Source: Rhynchospora pubera (Eukaryota > Streptophyta > Magnoliopsida > Poales > Cyperaceae). From it: 64,000 nucleotides of DNA. The notes beneath the pieces were generated by a model that made no database searches, was not told the origin of the DNA, and was given only the letters and a program-made list of their open reading frames with translations. Where the stretch lies: contig CM051459.1 of NCBI GenBank assembly GCA_028095005.1, positions 255,116,229-255,180,228 on the forward strand, read 5' to 3'. Numbering within the stretch: position 1 is the first letter of the stretch; each line of letters begins with the position of its first letter. The position numbers and the translations under genes were made by a program. This document shows, one piece after another, positions 47,210-59,900 of this stretch.

Positions 47210-49732
47210 CTAGCAGCAGTGCCCGCTCAATGTGTGGGCAATTTTTTATTTGATATATTTTAAAAAATTAGAGACTTTTAGTATATATTCTTTTTATGTG
47301 TATTATTTTTTATCCTAAATAATTATGCTACATTATCTAATAAATATTTTGTTTTCAAATGAACTCACAATTTTTCTTGAAAAACCTTCAGACGTATGAG
47401 TAAAACTAAAGGAAGAAAAACTCTTACTTAATTTATGATATAACATCAAACAATGACAAGTTAGTGTCAAGATGTGAAAACAATTAAAATAATAACAATA
47501 TTAAAAGAAATCAATAATATTCCTTCAATAACCGCAACTTGGGATTATAATTTTTGAACTTTGAGGGACCATATTGAAAGGAATACAATTTCCACAGTTG
47601 AACCGACTTTCTGTACCACTTTTAACGTATCCATAACTACTGACCTCTATAAACAAAACAAAGTTTAAACTAATTCTTGAAAAAAAATTATTCTCTAGGC
47701 ATAGACAAAGTAAAATTGAATAAAACAACCAAACTTAGACAAGAACTACAATACATCTTTAAGTTTTGGTCAAACAAGTTAGAGAACCAGAAAAGGCCAA
47801 TATAAAATACACTAAAAAAATATAAAACCCTTAAACAAGGAAAATGAACGACCTTGCTGATCTTTAATTTCTAGTCACACTCATTGACAACCAATAATTA
47901 TCCATCTTTTTGATACAAAAGCAAATTGAAACCTCTATAACAAGTTATGGATAATTTGTAAATGAACTATAATTGCTAATGAGTAACAATAGCAAGGTTT
48001 ACACTTTACAATAGCTGGTACTAGAACCCATAGCTAAGGTCCCTGCATTTTGTTGAACATGCAATTTACAAATTGCATTAACTACAAATATGCTTATTAG
48101 TCAAATTCTGTAACAACTTCTTTCAAAGTATTGTCTGGTTAGTAACTTCTTCCAATTATTTCTTTTACTGGTTAGCAGCCCATCTGCTTTTTAACCCGAC
48201 CCAATAGTACTTTCTCACTTTAGCCCTCATTTTTTATATAATTGCATCAAGGATAAAGAGAGTGATCCGACCTCTAGCAGTATTGCAACAAATTTGATAT
48301 CTGAAATATCAAATTCAAATTCAAATACATTCAATAGCCAACCAGTTTATAGATTTCAAACAAAATTCTAAAAAGAATGTTTATTATATATAACTTAGTG
48401 GCTGCGAAATAAGAGAGGAGGATGTATATAAAATGACAAGATATAATGACTTGGATATCTCTAGTGAATTAAGAGCGGAGCATTGCCTGATATGAAAATG
48501 TTGTTTTTGTCTATAAATAGGCACCAAACATTAAATAGCGCATCATATGGATCAGACATGAATAAGTTGGATCCATAATTGCATGTTGGTAAAGATCCAG
48601 TTCCAGAAAATACATGATAGGATACGACACAAGGAATCATATCAAATCTTTTATTAGAAATACAAAATTAATAAGAGAACCTATATTTGGAATTAGACAG
48701 AAGAATCAATATACACCTGATAAAATCTTCCATTTAATTTATTCTTTTTCAGAAATAAATAATCTACACAGATAGGATACGTTAATCTCAATATAAATCT
48801 ATAATTAATTATGATATACACACGTTTTTTGCCCTTGCTAGAGAATTAATTATGATTGATAGCCTCACTCTTTATACATACCATAGTAGACAGCACATAT
48901 TAGGAAATGATATAAGTAGTGCATAATTAAATTGGCAATGAATCATTAGCACTTGAAAATGGATTGCTTTCTCTATGCGAATTATTTGCAGATGAACTGC
49001 TAATTTTGTTTAAACTTGGAAAATATTATTTTTGTATTTTATGCAACTAAAAATGGAAATGACAAACAATTGAAGGAAAAAAGATTTAAAATCTAACATT
49101 AAAAAATGATTTTAGACAATTAAAAAGATTCTAAATATCTTGTATATGCCACAAAGGAAAATAATATAAAACCTTTAGAAACTTGATTTAGAGCCATATC
49201 AATCAAAGCCTGCACATCAAATTATATCATCATGTATACTATTCAATCTGCGATGAAAATAAAAGAAAAAAGGTTTGAGTCAGTAAAGAAGTAAACCAGA
49301 TTTTTTTTCTATTGCTAAACATTAAAAGTATATAAACACCCAATAAGTAAATTAATAGCAGAATAGCTCTTGTAAGAAACTTACATCAAGGAAGAATCAT
49401 GTGCGTCTGATTGACATAATTGACATCATATAAAATCTAAGACCTAGACCATCTTGCAAATCTATTTTGAAATTTTGTTTGTGCAATGCAAAATTCAAGT
49501 TGAAAACAGATACAAATCTCTTAAAAATTTTGTTTTAGCATATAAAATGAACCTGAAATCTTGTACTGCAACAACAGGCATCCCCTCTTTGAATCTTCCT
49601 GAAAACAACAAACAAAGATATATGAACCAGTGTGTTTGGTACCAGCTTATCTACCAGTAAGATGCTTAGTTCTGTTTGATGCGCTGTTAAAGTAATAATA
49701 TGCTTAATTCTACAGCTCATGCTCTTTACAAT

Positions 49733-50420
49733 CTATTTGATGCTCTTAACCATGAAATCCAAATCCAAACCAAAAAAACAAAAATTAACAGATCTGAAAT
49801 GGTCTTCTATGGAATGAAAAAAAAATGACAGGGTTGTATACCATGTTGTATGCTTTTGCAATATTGTAAGGGCGCAGATGCAAACAACATCAAGATGAAA
49901 TTGTGTTCTTATCTTAAAGAATACTAACCTCCAGTCGCTCACAGCTGCAACACCTGGGAGTATTAAAAAGAGAGATTTGATTAGTAAATTCAGAAACAAA
50001 AGAAAATTATGAATTTCAAGATGAAATCCCTCAAGTAATAAACAACATCAAAATAAAAAAAAACTGAATCAAGGCACCAGTACGATCTTTACCACCATAT
50101 GATGCCATTCATTAATTCCACTCATTTTGTATAGACGTTAGATGTTTATATCATTGCATCAGTAAGGACCACAATGGAGGAAACAAAATTATAAGAACTA
50201 CAAAAATAAACAATGGATAATTAAAGAACACCAACCTCCAGTCGCTCACAGACAGCAAACAGCAACACCTGGGAGTATTAGAAAGAGAGATTTGATGTTA
50301 GCAAATTCAGCAACAAAAGAAAATCGTGAAATTCAAGATGCACTACTAAAGTGATAATTGTGAATTTTATAATCTGTTTGATGTTCTTAACCATGAAATC
50401 CAATTCAAACCCAAAAAAAA
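49733..50420. repeat. Duplicated blocks inside the Helitron
   Basis: CCTCCAGTCGCTCACAG plus about 100 nt occurs at about 49929 and 50235; CTTAACCATGAAATCCAA with its flanks occurs at about 49745 and 50385. The two block types have swapped order, so this is not a simple tandem. Confidence 0.7.
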
Positions 50421-51176
50421 ATAATAACAAATCTGAATGTTGCAATAGAACAAAGAAATCAACTTGAGCAGCATTGGATGCTTGAAAAGAGAGACAAACA
50501 ACACAAAAAAATAGAATACGGAAAGAAAAATCACCTCTTGGTATTGAGCCGAACAGTGCCTCTTAACCATTAAAAAGGTCGCTAGAAAAATTGAAGAAAT
50601 GTGAAAATTTAGAATAAATATGAAAGATGGGGAAGAAAAACGAAGAAAATTCAAGCGGAATAAAAATAAACAACAAGAAGAAAGCACTTAGGGATGCTTT
50701 CTCTTGTTGGAATAGTCAGATTTCTTTGCTTTCGCAATAATGGCCTTACACAAGGAAACAAAAAAGTGTCCCAATTATAAAACCTCAAATAATTGCAAAT
50801 AAAAATAAAATAAAAATAATTAATGATCGAGGGTGTAAACCAAGGTCAAACAAATAATCCTTGTACTCGACTAGTCGCTCGTAGTAGAGTAACGGTGTCG
50901 AACCCACAGAGATGGATATGAGTATTATTCTTATTATTTCGTTAAAGCTAGACAATAAAAATCAAGAATGGAATCAGTGTCACAAATAGAACAAATTAAA
51001 GGAAAATAAAAGGAATGCAATTGCAAGTAATATAGATAATGCAAAACAATTCAAGTAAATATTTTTAGAATTTTCTAACGGATTAAAATATGATAATAAA
51101 TGTGCCTTAGGGTTCGATTTCACCTAGATCTGGCCACAGAGTCACAAGACTTAGCACTGTCGTATTCAGCCTTGCT

Positions 51177-51203
51177 AATTCGGTCCGAATTCCGGACCGA
51201 ATT
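51177..51203. repeat. 27-nt near-palindrome, copy 1
   Basis: Arms AATTCGGTCC and GGACCGAATT around a 7-nt spacer. An identical copy is at 52145-52171; degenerate relatives lie at about 52071-52115. Confidence 0.8.
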
Positions 51204-52144
51204 CCACTGTGTAAATGCTGTGGTTTACTCTTTTGTTGATTTATTCAAGCCAAAGGTCCATCTAGCCAAACCTAACTCCCTAACCCTCCGCTTTCGCCTA
51301 TTGAGTACGGTATTTGGAATGGGATCTAGTGTTAAACAACCTTCATCGAGTGTATTGCACCCCCAACTTTCGTTGTTCGGTGCACTTACTCGAGTTTACC
51401 AATGGTTTTCTACGAGGTATCTAGTTAGATTTTCGCCTTACTAGAAATGTTTACTTTTGGTTATTAATTGGTCGACTTTCGCCTTTGACCTACCTCGAAA
51501 TACTTGTACAGGACTCGATTAATATAATGTAAAGAAGTTCCCAACAAATGCGCGCGTACAAAAGTCGAGCAATACAAGTAGTAAACGGTCCAAACACAAG
51601 CAATTTCAATAAAAACCCCAAGGGTAATTAGCTTCTTCCATCAACAAAACAAGCAAGCCAAGAAAAACCAAAATCTAAGCTACATCATTCCCTAAAGCAA
51701 CAAGTTTTTAGCCTAACAAATTAAGAGAAAACATGCAAATAAAAGTAAATAAGTTTAAACAAGCCATAAATTCAGAAATTAAAGAGAGAATTGGTTCGAT
51801 CCAACAAATAACCAAGTTTCTTAGGTTGTCCACTGCTGCTGTCGCACTAGAGAAGAGGAATTGTCCCAAACCAGATCCAGATCTGGCTGGGAGAGAAAAG
51901 TGGAATATGGAATGAAAGATGGCTCTTCCCAACATGGAAGATGCTTATATTACTCCTCTCCTGTCTCCTGGACAGCTGGGACACGATTTTCCTTCATTTT
52001 GGGCGGAAAAATAGCTTTCCTAATAGAGAAAACGCCTTCAGGACGCAGCCAGAAACATTTCCGTGTATAGCAATTCGGACTGAATTAGAGGGAATTCGGA
52101 CCAAATTGAGCTCACTGGAATTTCAGAAATATTGCCTGCGCAGG

Positions 52145-52171
52145 AATTCGGTCCGAATTCCGGACCGAATT
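52145..52171. repeat. 27-nt near-palindrome, copy 2
   Basis: Identical to 51177-51203. Confidence 0.8.
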
Positions 52172-52451
52172 GCAGAGTTTGGTTGAGAATGGCCTTGATT
52201 CGTGCGGGATTACTCTATTAGGTTGAGTCGGGATTTGATCTAGGCTAGGAGTGAGTCATCTAGCCATCCAAATTGTAGTTTTCCTTCCCATTTTCCACGA
52301 GTTCCTATAAATAAAAAGCAAAAACAACGGAAGTGCCAAATCTAACAAAGAGAAGCGCAAAACAAGATAGAATCATAGATTTAGTCACAATTTCGATGTA
52401 AAGTCTGGTCAAAATATCGATATAAAAATGAGATATCAATTAAGTATAAAG

Positions 52452-52580
52452 TTATTACTTTTTTTTTCATAGCCTCTGCTACTTTTCCACCACTTGCGGC
52501 TGTAATGTACCTCATCTTGGCATCAATGTATCTATGCATAGCGACCATCAGTCCATCACCCCAGGAACATCCTTATTGGA
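52452..52580 (-). pseudogene. Captured exon fragment, family not recognised
   Basis: One minus-strand frame reads GDGLMVAMHRYIDAKMRYI and continues with SGGKVAEAM. It has the composition of real coding sequence but is unsupported by neighbouring exons. It lies in the Helitron next to other fragments. I do not recognise the source gene. Confidence 0.4.
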
Positions 52581-52694
52581 CGCCTAACTGAGACATTATC
52601 ACAAACACCTTATAGTCAACTAATAATAAATAACAAAACATTAAAGACACAAAATCAGTGAATAAAATTGAGAAAAGAAAAATATCATTTAGTA

Positions 52695-52795
52695 AAGGCC
52701 CTGTCATCTCTAGCTCGCTTGAGTGCCTTCACCTCAACTCTCTTGCGAGCCATCAATGGATATGACTTCAACCTTGCTATGGTTATGATAGAAAG
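52695..52795 (-). pseudogene. Captured exon fragment, basic, family not recognised
   Basis: Minus-strand frame reads LKSYPLMARKRVEVKALKRA and continues RDDRA. Coding-like but isolated; the source gene is unknown. It may belong with the fragment at 52452-52580. Confidence 0.35.
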
Positions 52796-52821
52796 AGAGG
52801 TTCCAACAGAAGTGACTTATT

Positions 52822-52895
52822 GAATGACCTCTTGTTCATCTCAGCGGCTTCCTTCTCAAAACTCTCAATTACATGCTTGTCAGCTGAAAACCGAT
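52822..52895 (-). pseudogene. Captured fragment of translation elongation factor eEF1A
   Basis: Minus-strand frame reads DKHVIESFEKEAAEMNKRSF, which matches the eEF1A segment just after the first GTP-binding loop (about residues 36-55), then diverges. Only about 20-24 residues are kept, with no downstream G-domain, so this is a fragment and cannot work in translation. It supports gene capture by the enclosing Helitron. Confidence 0.7.
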
Positions 52896-53942
52896 TGCAG
52901 CTAGAAACTTAAACCAGTGATTATTCCTATATTACATCCATAAAATAAAAGCTAATGCTAAATCAAAAATCTCATATCCAACCTTTGAACTATTCACTAA
53001 TTGTACCAAAATTATTTCACATTAGGCCTCGAATCGCAGAAATTGGACTTAACTACAAGTAGCTATTCATGCATCATTACAACCATATATGCAAGCAATC
53101 ATTCACCGATACATTAATCACTTTAATCTACAAAAGAACAGCTAAGATACCTGAGAAATTAAAAGGAGGACAAGTTAGCATGGCCATCAAAGACGACAAG
53201 GAAGGAGAAGCCCTCGAGGCCTTCAGATCAGATGACGATGTCATCCTCCATCTCTCAGCATGGGCTTGCAGATTACTAGATCCCTATTGTGTCCGCGATA
53301 CTTCATAATAGCCACGGAGGAGGAGATGAGACGATGGATGGATCTCGCGTCAGATTTAAGGGAGATGCGATGTGGTTGAGGAATTTGGATCTTATTATTA
53401 GGCAGCAGTTCAATCTACTCAGCGAGATATTATGGTAAGGATGTTAGACGTCGTACGGAAGAAATGGAAAGATACACGAAATTTCAGAATTGGTACAAGA
53501 ATGGAAAGAGCAATTAAACGCTGGCGTCGGCAAGAAACCCTAGCGGTTCAATAGGGAAGTGGAGTGGAAGGAGAGGGAAGGGGAAGTGGGTGCGAATCTG
53601 GCTCCTATTTCCATTTTGGAGAACAATCAGGGGTGAAGGGGGTAGAGCGATTTTGTTAGGGAAGAATGAGAAGCAAGTAATTTTGCCAATTCTGTTTAGC
53701 TTAAATGTCTAAAAAAGAAATAGAGATGCGGGGACTCGAACTCTAGCATGTACAGCTACGCAAAATTTTAGCGACTTGACTTATTTGTGTGTAGAGTCGA
53801 CTCCTTTATAGAAATAGCAATCCAAACCGTACATCATATATTGATCAATGGTTTATAATGATGCTAACAAAATTGTTTGGACCCCTTTGTGTGAAAAATG
53901 CTGACCTTGCTAAGGGTGCTTTATAAGTAGCAGAGATAGAGA

Positions 53943-54317
53943 TTTTTTTTCGTAGCACGTGCAAATTGGAGATTTTGGTCTAGTTATTGTTTTTTTTTTC
54001 CAAGGGACTACTTATTAAGAAAAGCATAATCTAATACGAAATGCATTTCATTTTATTCCGATTCCACTGAAGTTGTATATCTTTTTTAGAAAAGTAACGA
54101 AGTTACAAACTCTATATATGCATAAATACCACGGTATTTGTTGTTTTTCCTCTTTCTTCTTTTTTTCTTTGCATTTTGTAATTTTTTTTAAACAGGTTCA
54201 CTCTCTGTGCATGTCCTTATAAATAATTTTTATATTTAATACAAAAATTACTGAGCTTGACCTAACTTTTTTAAAATAATAATAAGAAGAAGAAGAAAAA
54301 GAATGTTGCTTTATGGC
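53943..54317. repeat. Intergenic stretch with a repeat shared with the window's right end
   Basis: About 54056-54160 shares AACGAAGTTACAAACTCTAT and ATACCACGGTATTTRTTG with 63900-64000 in the same orientation. Each lies outside the 5' end of a Helitron. Confidence 0.6.
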
Positions 54318-54322
54318 ATTAA

Positions 54323-55658
54323 TGCCTGAAGTATGTTAGAAAGTGCTTAAATTTTAATTTTTATGCTAATTACAACTAATTAACTTCAATTAAACTCAAG
54401 CAACATGGATCTTGTCAAGCAATCAACACACAACCAAAGGGAGAAGAGTAGCAGAATTGTACCTCTCGCGGAATCGTATCTGCGAGACTCGACCAAAGCA
54501 TGGGAGTCGATGGCGTGCTCCACCACCACCACGTTGCTGGCGGCCGTCTCGAGTCCACTAAGGAGGTTAATCACGTTCTACAAGGTATGTGCTAGCATAT
54601 CCAAAGAACAAGCCTAATACTTCTTGATTTTCTCTCTTCTTGCAATTAACACTTTAATTTAGAGGAAAGAAATGGAGCTCAATGCATGAGCAAATGAGAG
54701 GGAGAGGAGCAGTGGCGGAGGTAAGTACAACAAATGGGGGTCAATTGACCCCCATTGATTTATAACAAATTATACAATGTTTAAAACTTCACATTTTCAA
54801 AATGAAAAAATTTGTAGATATGCAATATTTTAATCCCATAGATATTAAAAAAATATTCCACTAATAAACCCCATATTGAGTTTGGAAAATTTATTCTTGT
54901 TGCAAAAAAAATATTTATATAACAAATATATATTAGACTGCCATAAATGTTAATTTTTGTCTTTTCGAATATTTCATAAACTTTTTACATCTAGTAATGA
55001 TTAGCAAATACATATTAAACTTTTCAATAAATATACCTTCCTTTCTACTCCCTTCCTCTCATGTAGCTTCCCTTCACCATCTTCGGCAGTTTCTGAAGCA
55101 GACCGTAATAATTCGAATAGCCATGGATGAGTTTTTCAAGGGTCATTGGATCCATAATCAGTCATACTGTATGATTTAGATTTAGTCCAAATAAAAAAAC
55201 TCGTCCAATACATAATTTTTCTAATATATATATTGTATGAATTTATTTTATTTTTGTAATATTAATAATGAAAATTATTGAACCTCATTGTCAAATTTTC
55301 TGGCTTCACCACTGGAGAGGAGAGAGACAAGGGAGATGAAAATCTGAAATTTTCTTCTCTCTTGTAAATGGCGGCCTTGAGAGTTAGAAGCGGCGGGTTT
55401 GGGAGTTAAAGGAGAGAAAAATAAGGGACTTGGGGTTGGAACCACTAAGGAGGTCCTTATATAGAGCTCAAATTCTAGGGAATCAATTTTCCAAAAATTA
55501 CACCTCACGTCACTCCTACCTACCACCTATGGCTGGCCATAAAGAGGCCTATATGGGCCACTCAAACTACTTAACTTGGGTCTTTAATTATATTAATTAA
55601 AGCCTCTCAAGTTTGCTCTTCAATTGGGCTATTCATTTGCTATCAAACAACAGCCCCA
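54323..55658 (-). mobile_element. Solo-LTR candidate, interrupted by a hAT element
   Basis: TG...CA ends (TGCCTGAAG and CAGCCCCA on the plus strand) with TSD ATTAA (54318-54322 and 55659-55663). Without the hAT insert it is about 720 bp. On the minus strand it has CTATATAAGG (about 55455), a promoter-like element, then CTCCTTAGTGG twice. No coding domains adjoin it. The ends rest on a short AT-rich TSD. Confidence 0.5.
54710..55314. mobile_element. hAT-type non-autonomous element, 605 bp
   Basis: 8-bp TSD GAGAGGAG (54702-54709 and 55315-55322) is exact. Ends CAGTGGCGGAGG and, inward from the right, CAGTGGTGAAGCC. A 24-nt perfect palindrome lies at 54733-54756 (arms AATGGGGGTCAA). No transposase. 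Confidence 0.88.
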
Positions 55659-55663
55659 ATTAA

Positions 55664-56690
55664 TTAATATAACAATTTATATTAATATGTGTGTTGACCC
55701 TAGAAATTAAGCCCTGAAAACCAAGTTCAAAACTGTGGAAACCAAAGCCAAATTGCGAAAATCGAAATTCAAACAGCGAAAACTAAATTTCCAAATTTCC
55801 AAAAATTAAATTCAAATTACGAAAAATACCAAACAAACTCCAAAAATCCCCAAAATTTTCCCAAAAATTCTTTGAGAATTATGATGAATTGTCATGATTT
55901 TTAAACCCCAGAAATACCCACACAAATTCAAAAATTTGCAAAGAAACTCAAAAACTCCACAAAATTACTAAGATAAATCTATGAGAAATTTGCCAAAACC
56001 ATTAAATTTTCATATTTTTCTAAGCTTATCTATAAAATTTCATGGAAAAATATCCAAGGAAAGGCCCTCAAATAATTTATTTTGGTTGGACAGCCAAGTA
56101 AATAAATGGTTTTAAGGAAATTGGAAAAAATTGAAAAGCCTGTCGGGTGCATACGTTGGAGAGGATCCAAGGGTGACCTGGTGTGTCGCTGCCCCCTAGA
56201 AAAATTACCATTCTCATTAAAATGGAGAGTGCACTTGGTTCATACGTCGAATGCTAAAATCCTTCACTGGTGCACGGTGAAACGGACGCAGCTATCTCCT
56301 CCTCTCTTGTTAAACAATGCAGTGGACCCCACCTGTCATATGTCCCTTCTCTTGGTAAAAAGAAGAAGAGAAAATAGAATAGGAAAACCGCGATTTTACC
56401 GCACACGCCGGGTGAAATGAAGAATAGAGGCGACGTGGCCTCCTCCAGCTCCACAAATCCAAAACCACACTCTCCAGACATGATTTTGTGAAACCAGAGC
56501 CCTAGCGCAGCTGGAGGTCAACCGTTAATGCAAATTGAAAGGTGAAGATTGCTCACGGCCCCAAAATATGTTTAACTTATTCTGAAATCATTAGCCCATT
56601 TATGTTTTCTCCTTGGGCTGAAACACGATTTGTCACATTAGCTGGCGCCACGAATAATCCATTTCAATTCAAGACGGACAAGAAGACCGC
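55664..56690. other. Intergenic stretch upstream of ALG2
   Basis: 55690-56100 is A-rich with iterated CCAAAAATT-like words and begins TGTTGACCCTAG, possibly another LTR remnant, unproven. 56250-56690 is the distal ALG2 promoter. No gene. Confidence 0.4.
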
Positions 56691-56907
56691 TCAATTAGAA
56701 ACCCTAGCCTGATTTCTCCGCCTTCGCCTCCTCTCGTTGCAACACGCCTCCGCCTCCTCTTCTTCCAGCTCGATCAACACCTCTCGTTGCAACGTGCGCA
56801 GCACCTCTCAGAGTAAAGTCGATCAGCCTCTCCTTAGATCAGTCTCCTATGCCTCTCACACACTGAAAAGAGATTTCTCTTCTCGGTCTTAGTTTCTGAC
56901 GACGCTA
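56691..56907 (+). promoter_or_regulatory. CT-rich leader of the ALG2 gene
   Basis: Starts near GAAACCCTAGCC and contains CCTCTCGTTGCAAC twice (about 56731 and 56780). Typical plant leader composition; transcription start not fixed. Confidence 0.5.
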
Positions 56908-59900
56908 ATGGAAAAGGCTGAGAGCTCCAACCCTAAGCTGAAGATCGCCATCATCCATCCCGATCTCGGAATTGGTTAGAAAATTCTTCTTTCTTTATCA
57001 GAAACTTTGGCAATTTTAATTAGTACACTTTACTTTACCAAGTAGATTATTTGTTCCTGCTCAGGCAATTTTTGTTTTAGTTGAGGTTGTTTGACAAATT
57101 TCCTGTACCACTTGGGTAGGTTGTAAATTTGTAATAGACAGTACCTTTTGGAACTAATTATTGGAATGGAATTTGGCATATTTCTCCGTTTAACTAAGGT
57201 TGCTAAGTTGGTTGTAATACAATCTCACAAAATTAATATATAATAAAATTATAAATAAATTAAATTTGGTTGTAATAAACAACATTTAATGTGATGTGAT
57301 GTGATGTGATGTTTATCTTCCTTCAAACTCAAATTGAGAAATTTAATTGTATTTACTTATGCATGGCTAGACCCCAGATCTTTCCTTCCAAATAAAAATG
57401 AATGAATAAATAAATAAATTGTAGTTAGTCATGCATAGCAACAAAGTGAAAACAATTCCCATAGATAAATAATATTAAAAAAAATTTGAAACTCCATTGG
57501 CGGAAAACTATACCTTCTGCTTTGTTCTCATATGCATCCTATCTTTGTTGCTCCGTACCAATTTTAAAGTAAACGTTCTCAAAATTTTGATGTATGTCTT
57601 ATCTGCTTTTTTGAAAAAAATAAATAAAAAATAGGAGGGGCAGAGAGACTGATTGTTGACGCGGCATGTGAGCTTGTTTCGCATGGACATGATGTGCGTG
57701 TATTTACTGCACATCATGATAAGAACCGGTGCTTTGAAGAAACTGTTTCTGGTAAGAATTGGACTACTGTTAATGTGGTTTATCGTCCTTGTTGTCTGAC
57801 TCGCAACTTGAGTCGATGTTGATCGTGAGTATCTGCCATGACTTAATTAACTTATTCCTAAATTCCAACCATAAGTCATGCCAAAGCAGAACTAGTTTTT
57901 TGCATATGAATTCATACGTTTAAGTCTTCCCTCATAAAGCATCTTTTGATTTTTAGAAAAGTGAAATACTATGAATCAGTGTAGCTAATCTTTAAGAATT
58001 AGTTTGTTTTGACTGCTTCAGTTTCTTTCCTTATTTGTACAAATATATGTGCTAGCATTTATTCACAAGTTTTCTTCCTCATGCATGCACAGGTTTGTTC
58101 CCTGTAACAGTATATGGTGATTTTTTACCACGGCATGTCTTCTATCGCTTCCATGCCATATGTGCCTACATTCGTTGCATTTTTGTAGCTTTATGTGTGG
58201 TGTTTCTCTGGTCATCATTTGATGTTGTATTAGTGGATCAAGTCTCGGTTGTTATTCCTCTCCTACGAATCAAACAATCAACAAAGGTACAACCAATCAA
58301 GCTCAGCTTACAATTCAGGGTTCAAAAATGTTAGTTCATCAAACTTCCAATTCTTATTTTAGGTAGTATTCTATTGTCATTTTCCTGATTTGTTACTTGC
58401 GAAACACACAACAATGCTTAGAAAGTTGTACCGCAAGCCTATAGACATGATTGAAGAAGTGACTACTGGTACAAAATTTTCTTTTTACTTTCTGTTATTT
58501 ATTTCTTAAATTTTTTTTAGATATCTACTGATTAAACCTTCTATTCTTGAAATTATAATACAAGGACCTATGCAACATTATAATACATGCTATGAAACAT
58601 CTAAATTTTAATTTTATATGATACAGGATAAGAATAATCTTTGCTTTTTTCCCCCTCATTAACATGTTGTTCTCCTTCCAGGTATGGCGGATCTTATTCT
58701 GGTTAATAGCAATTTCACAGCAAATACATTTGCAACAACATTTAGCAGCCTTAATAGGAAAGGCATCAAGCCATCAGTGCTCTATCCAGCTGTCAGCTTA
58801 GGGCAGTTTGATCGATCGTGCTCTTATAAGTAAAGTACACGCTCTTGTAGTTTATATTTGTTTATTTGCTGTGGCATTTGGATATATATGAAGCTTGTAG
58901 CTTCAGCTTGGACATAAATAATTTGGTTGATTTATAGCAGTATCTTACTTAATTGATCTACATCTGACTGACCTTTATTGGTTTCCTGAAGCAATTAAGC
59001 TAATTTATCTTAAGCCTTAATGACTTTGTGAAGTTTGCCAAAATGATTATTTGTTATTCGGTGTAAATTTAATTTGACCCTATAGAACTTCACTAAAACC
59101 TTTGCAATTCTGCTAAATAACAATATATTGTTAACAGCACCCAACGTGACATGAGTGATTTAAGTTTTAATACTCTACATTGACTTATAATCGAGTTTTA
59201 TGTGCTGCTTAGGTTAAACTTCTTGTCTATCAATCGGTTTGAAAGGAAGAAAAACCTTCAGCTAGCTATTGAAGCATTTGCACTTTTTCGATCTTTTGGA
59301 GGTGCTGATGTATCGGATGCTACCTTGACTATTGCTGGTCAGTCTTGTTTTCCCAATTAGTCTCTCTGGCTTCATTTTGAATTAACTCCCTTTTTTCTGA
59401 TGTAATCTTTAGGGCTCTCTATTAATTAATCATTGTGGGCAATTGAAGCTCTCTTGTCCCTGTAATTTCAATTAAAGCTGTCTTGTCCTTGTAACAAAAA
59501 TTGCAAGTATTCCAACTGTTCCATTGTACAAGGAAAACAATATTCCAGTCATCTTCACGAACACGTTATAAAAATATCCAAAATGTCATTTGATCTTCTG
59601 CAACTTGGTGTTTGGACCTCTTCAAATATGTAGGATAGTAATTTAGGCCTTTAAGATTATTCATGTCACTGAATCACAAAAAATTTACTATATCCAGCAA
59701 AAGTATGTTGTGCACCTAATAGGCATTGTCAGTAAAAAAAATATATATATACTGGAGCTATATCTCAAGATAGAATGTAGATATGTGAAAATCCATGCAT
59801 TTTCTTACTCTTGAGTATTTGTACATGATATAAAGGAGGATATGACAAGAGACTTAAAGAGAATGTGGAGTATCTAGAGGAGTTAAAGTGGCTTGCACAG

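Larger units (their letters stand above)
50824..52438. mobile_element. Solo-LTR candidate, 1.6 kb, nested in the Helitron
   Basis: Starts TGATCGAGGG and ends GAGATATCA (TGAT/ATCA) with a 5-bp TSD ATTAA at 50819-50823 and 52439-52443. It contains GGTGTCGAACCCACAGAGAT, a phrase I have met in LTR-type plant repeats, and two copies of a 27-nt near-palindrome. No coding domain. The short AT-rich TSD leaves some chance of coincidence. Confidence 0.6.
47210..53942 (-). mobile_element. Non-autonomous Helitron, 6.7 kb, with captured gene fragments
   Basis: On the minus strand it begins TCTCTATCTCTGCTACTTAT at 53942 after host A, and ends CTAG at 47210 before host T, the A|T insertion rule of Helitrons. 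A GC-rich hairpin GCCC...GGGC (47221-47239) lies about 10 nt from the 3' end. No Rep/helicase is seen. It contains gene fragments near its 5' end, duplicated blocks, and a nested solo-LTR candidate. Confidence 0.75.

Noticed and set aside
49733..50690. Possible exons on the minus strand in the Helitron
   Set aside because: Frames are short, rich in Phe/Ile/Leu from AT-rich DNA, and no motif was recognised.
54386..54617. Coding-like frames on both strands
   Set aside because: They fall in the solo-LTR candidate; neither frame shows a family motif.
55690..56100. Additional solo LTR starting TGTTGACCCTAG
   Set aside because: No matching 5-bp TSD or CA end was found.
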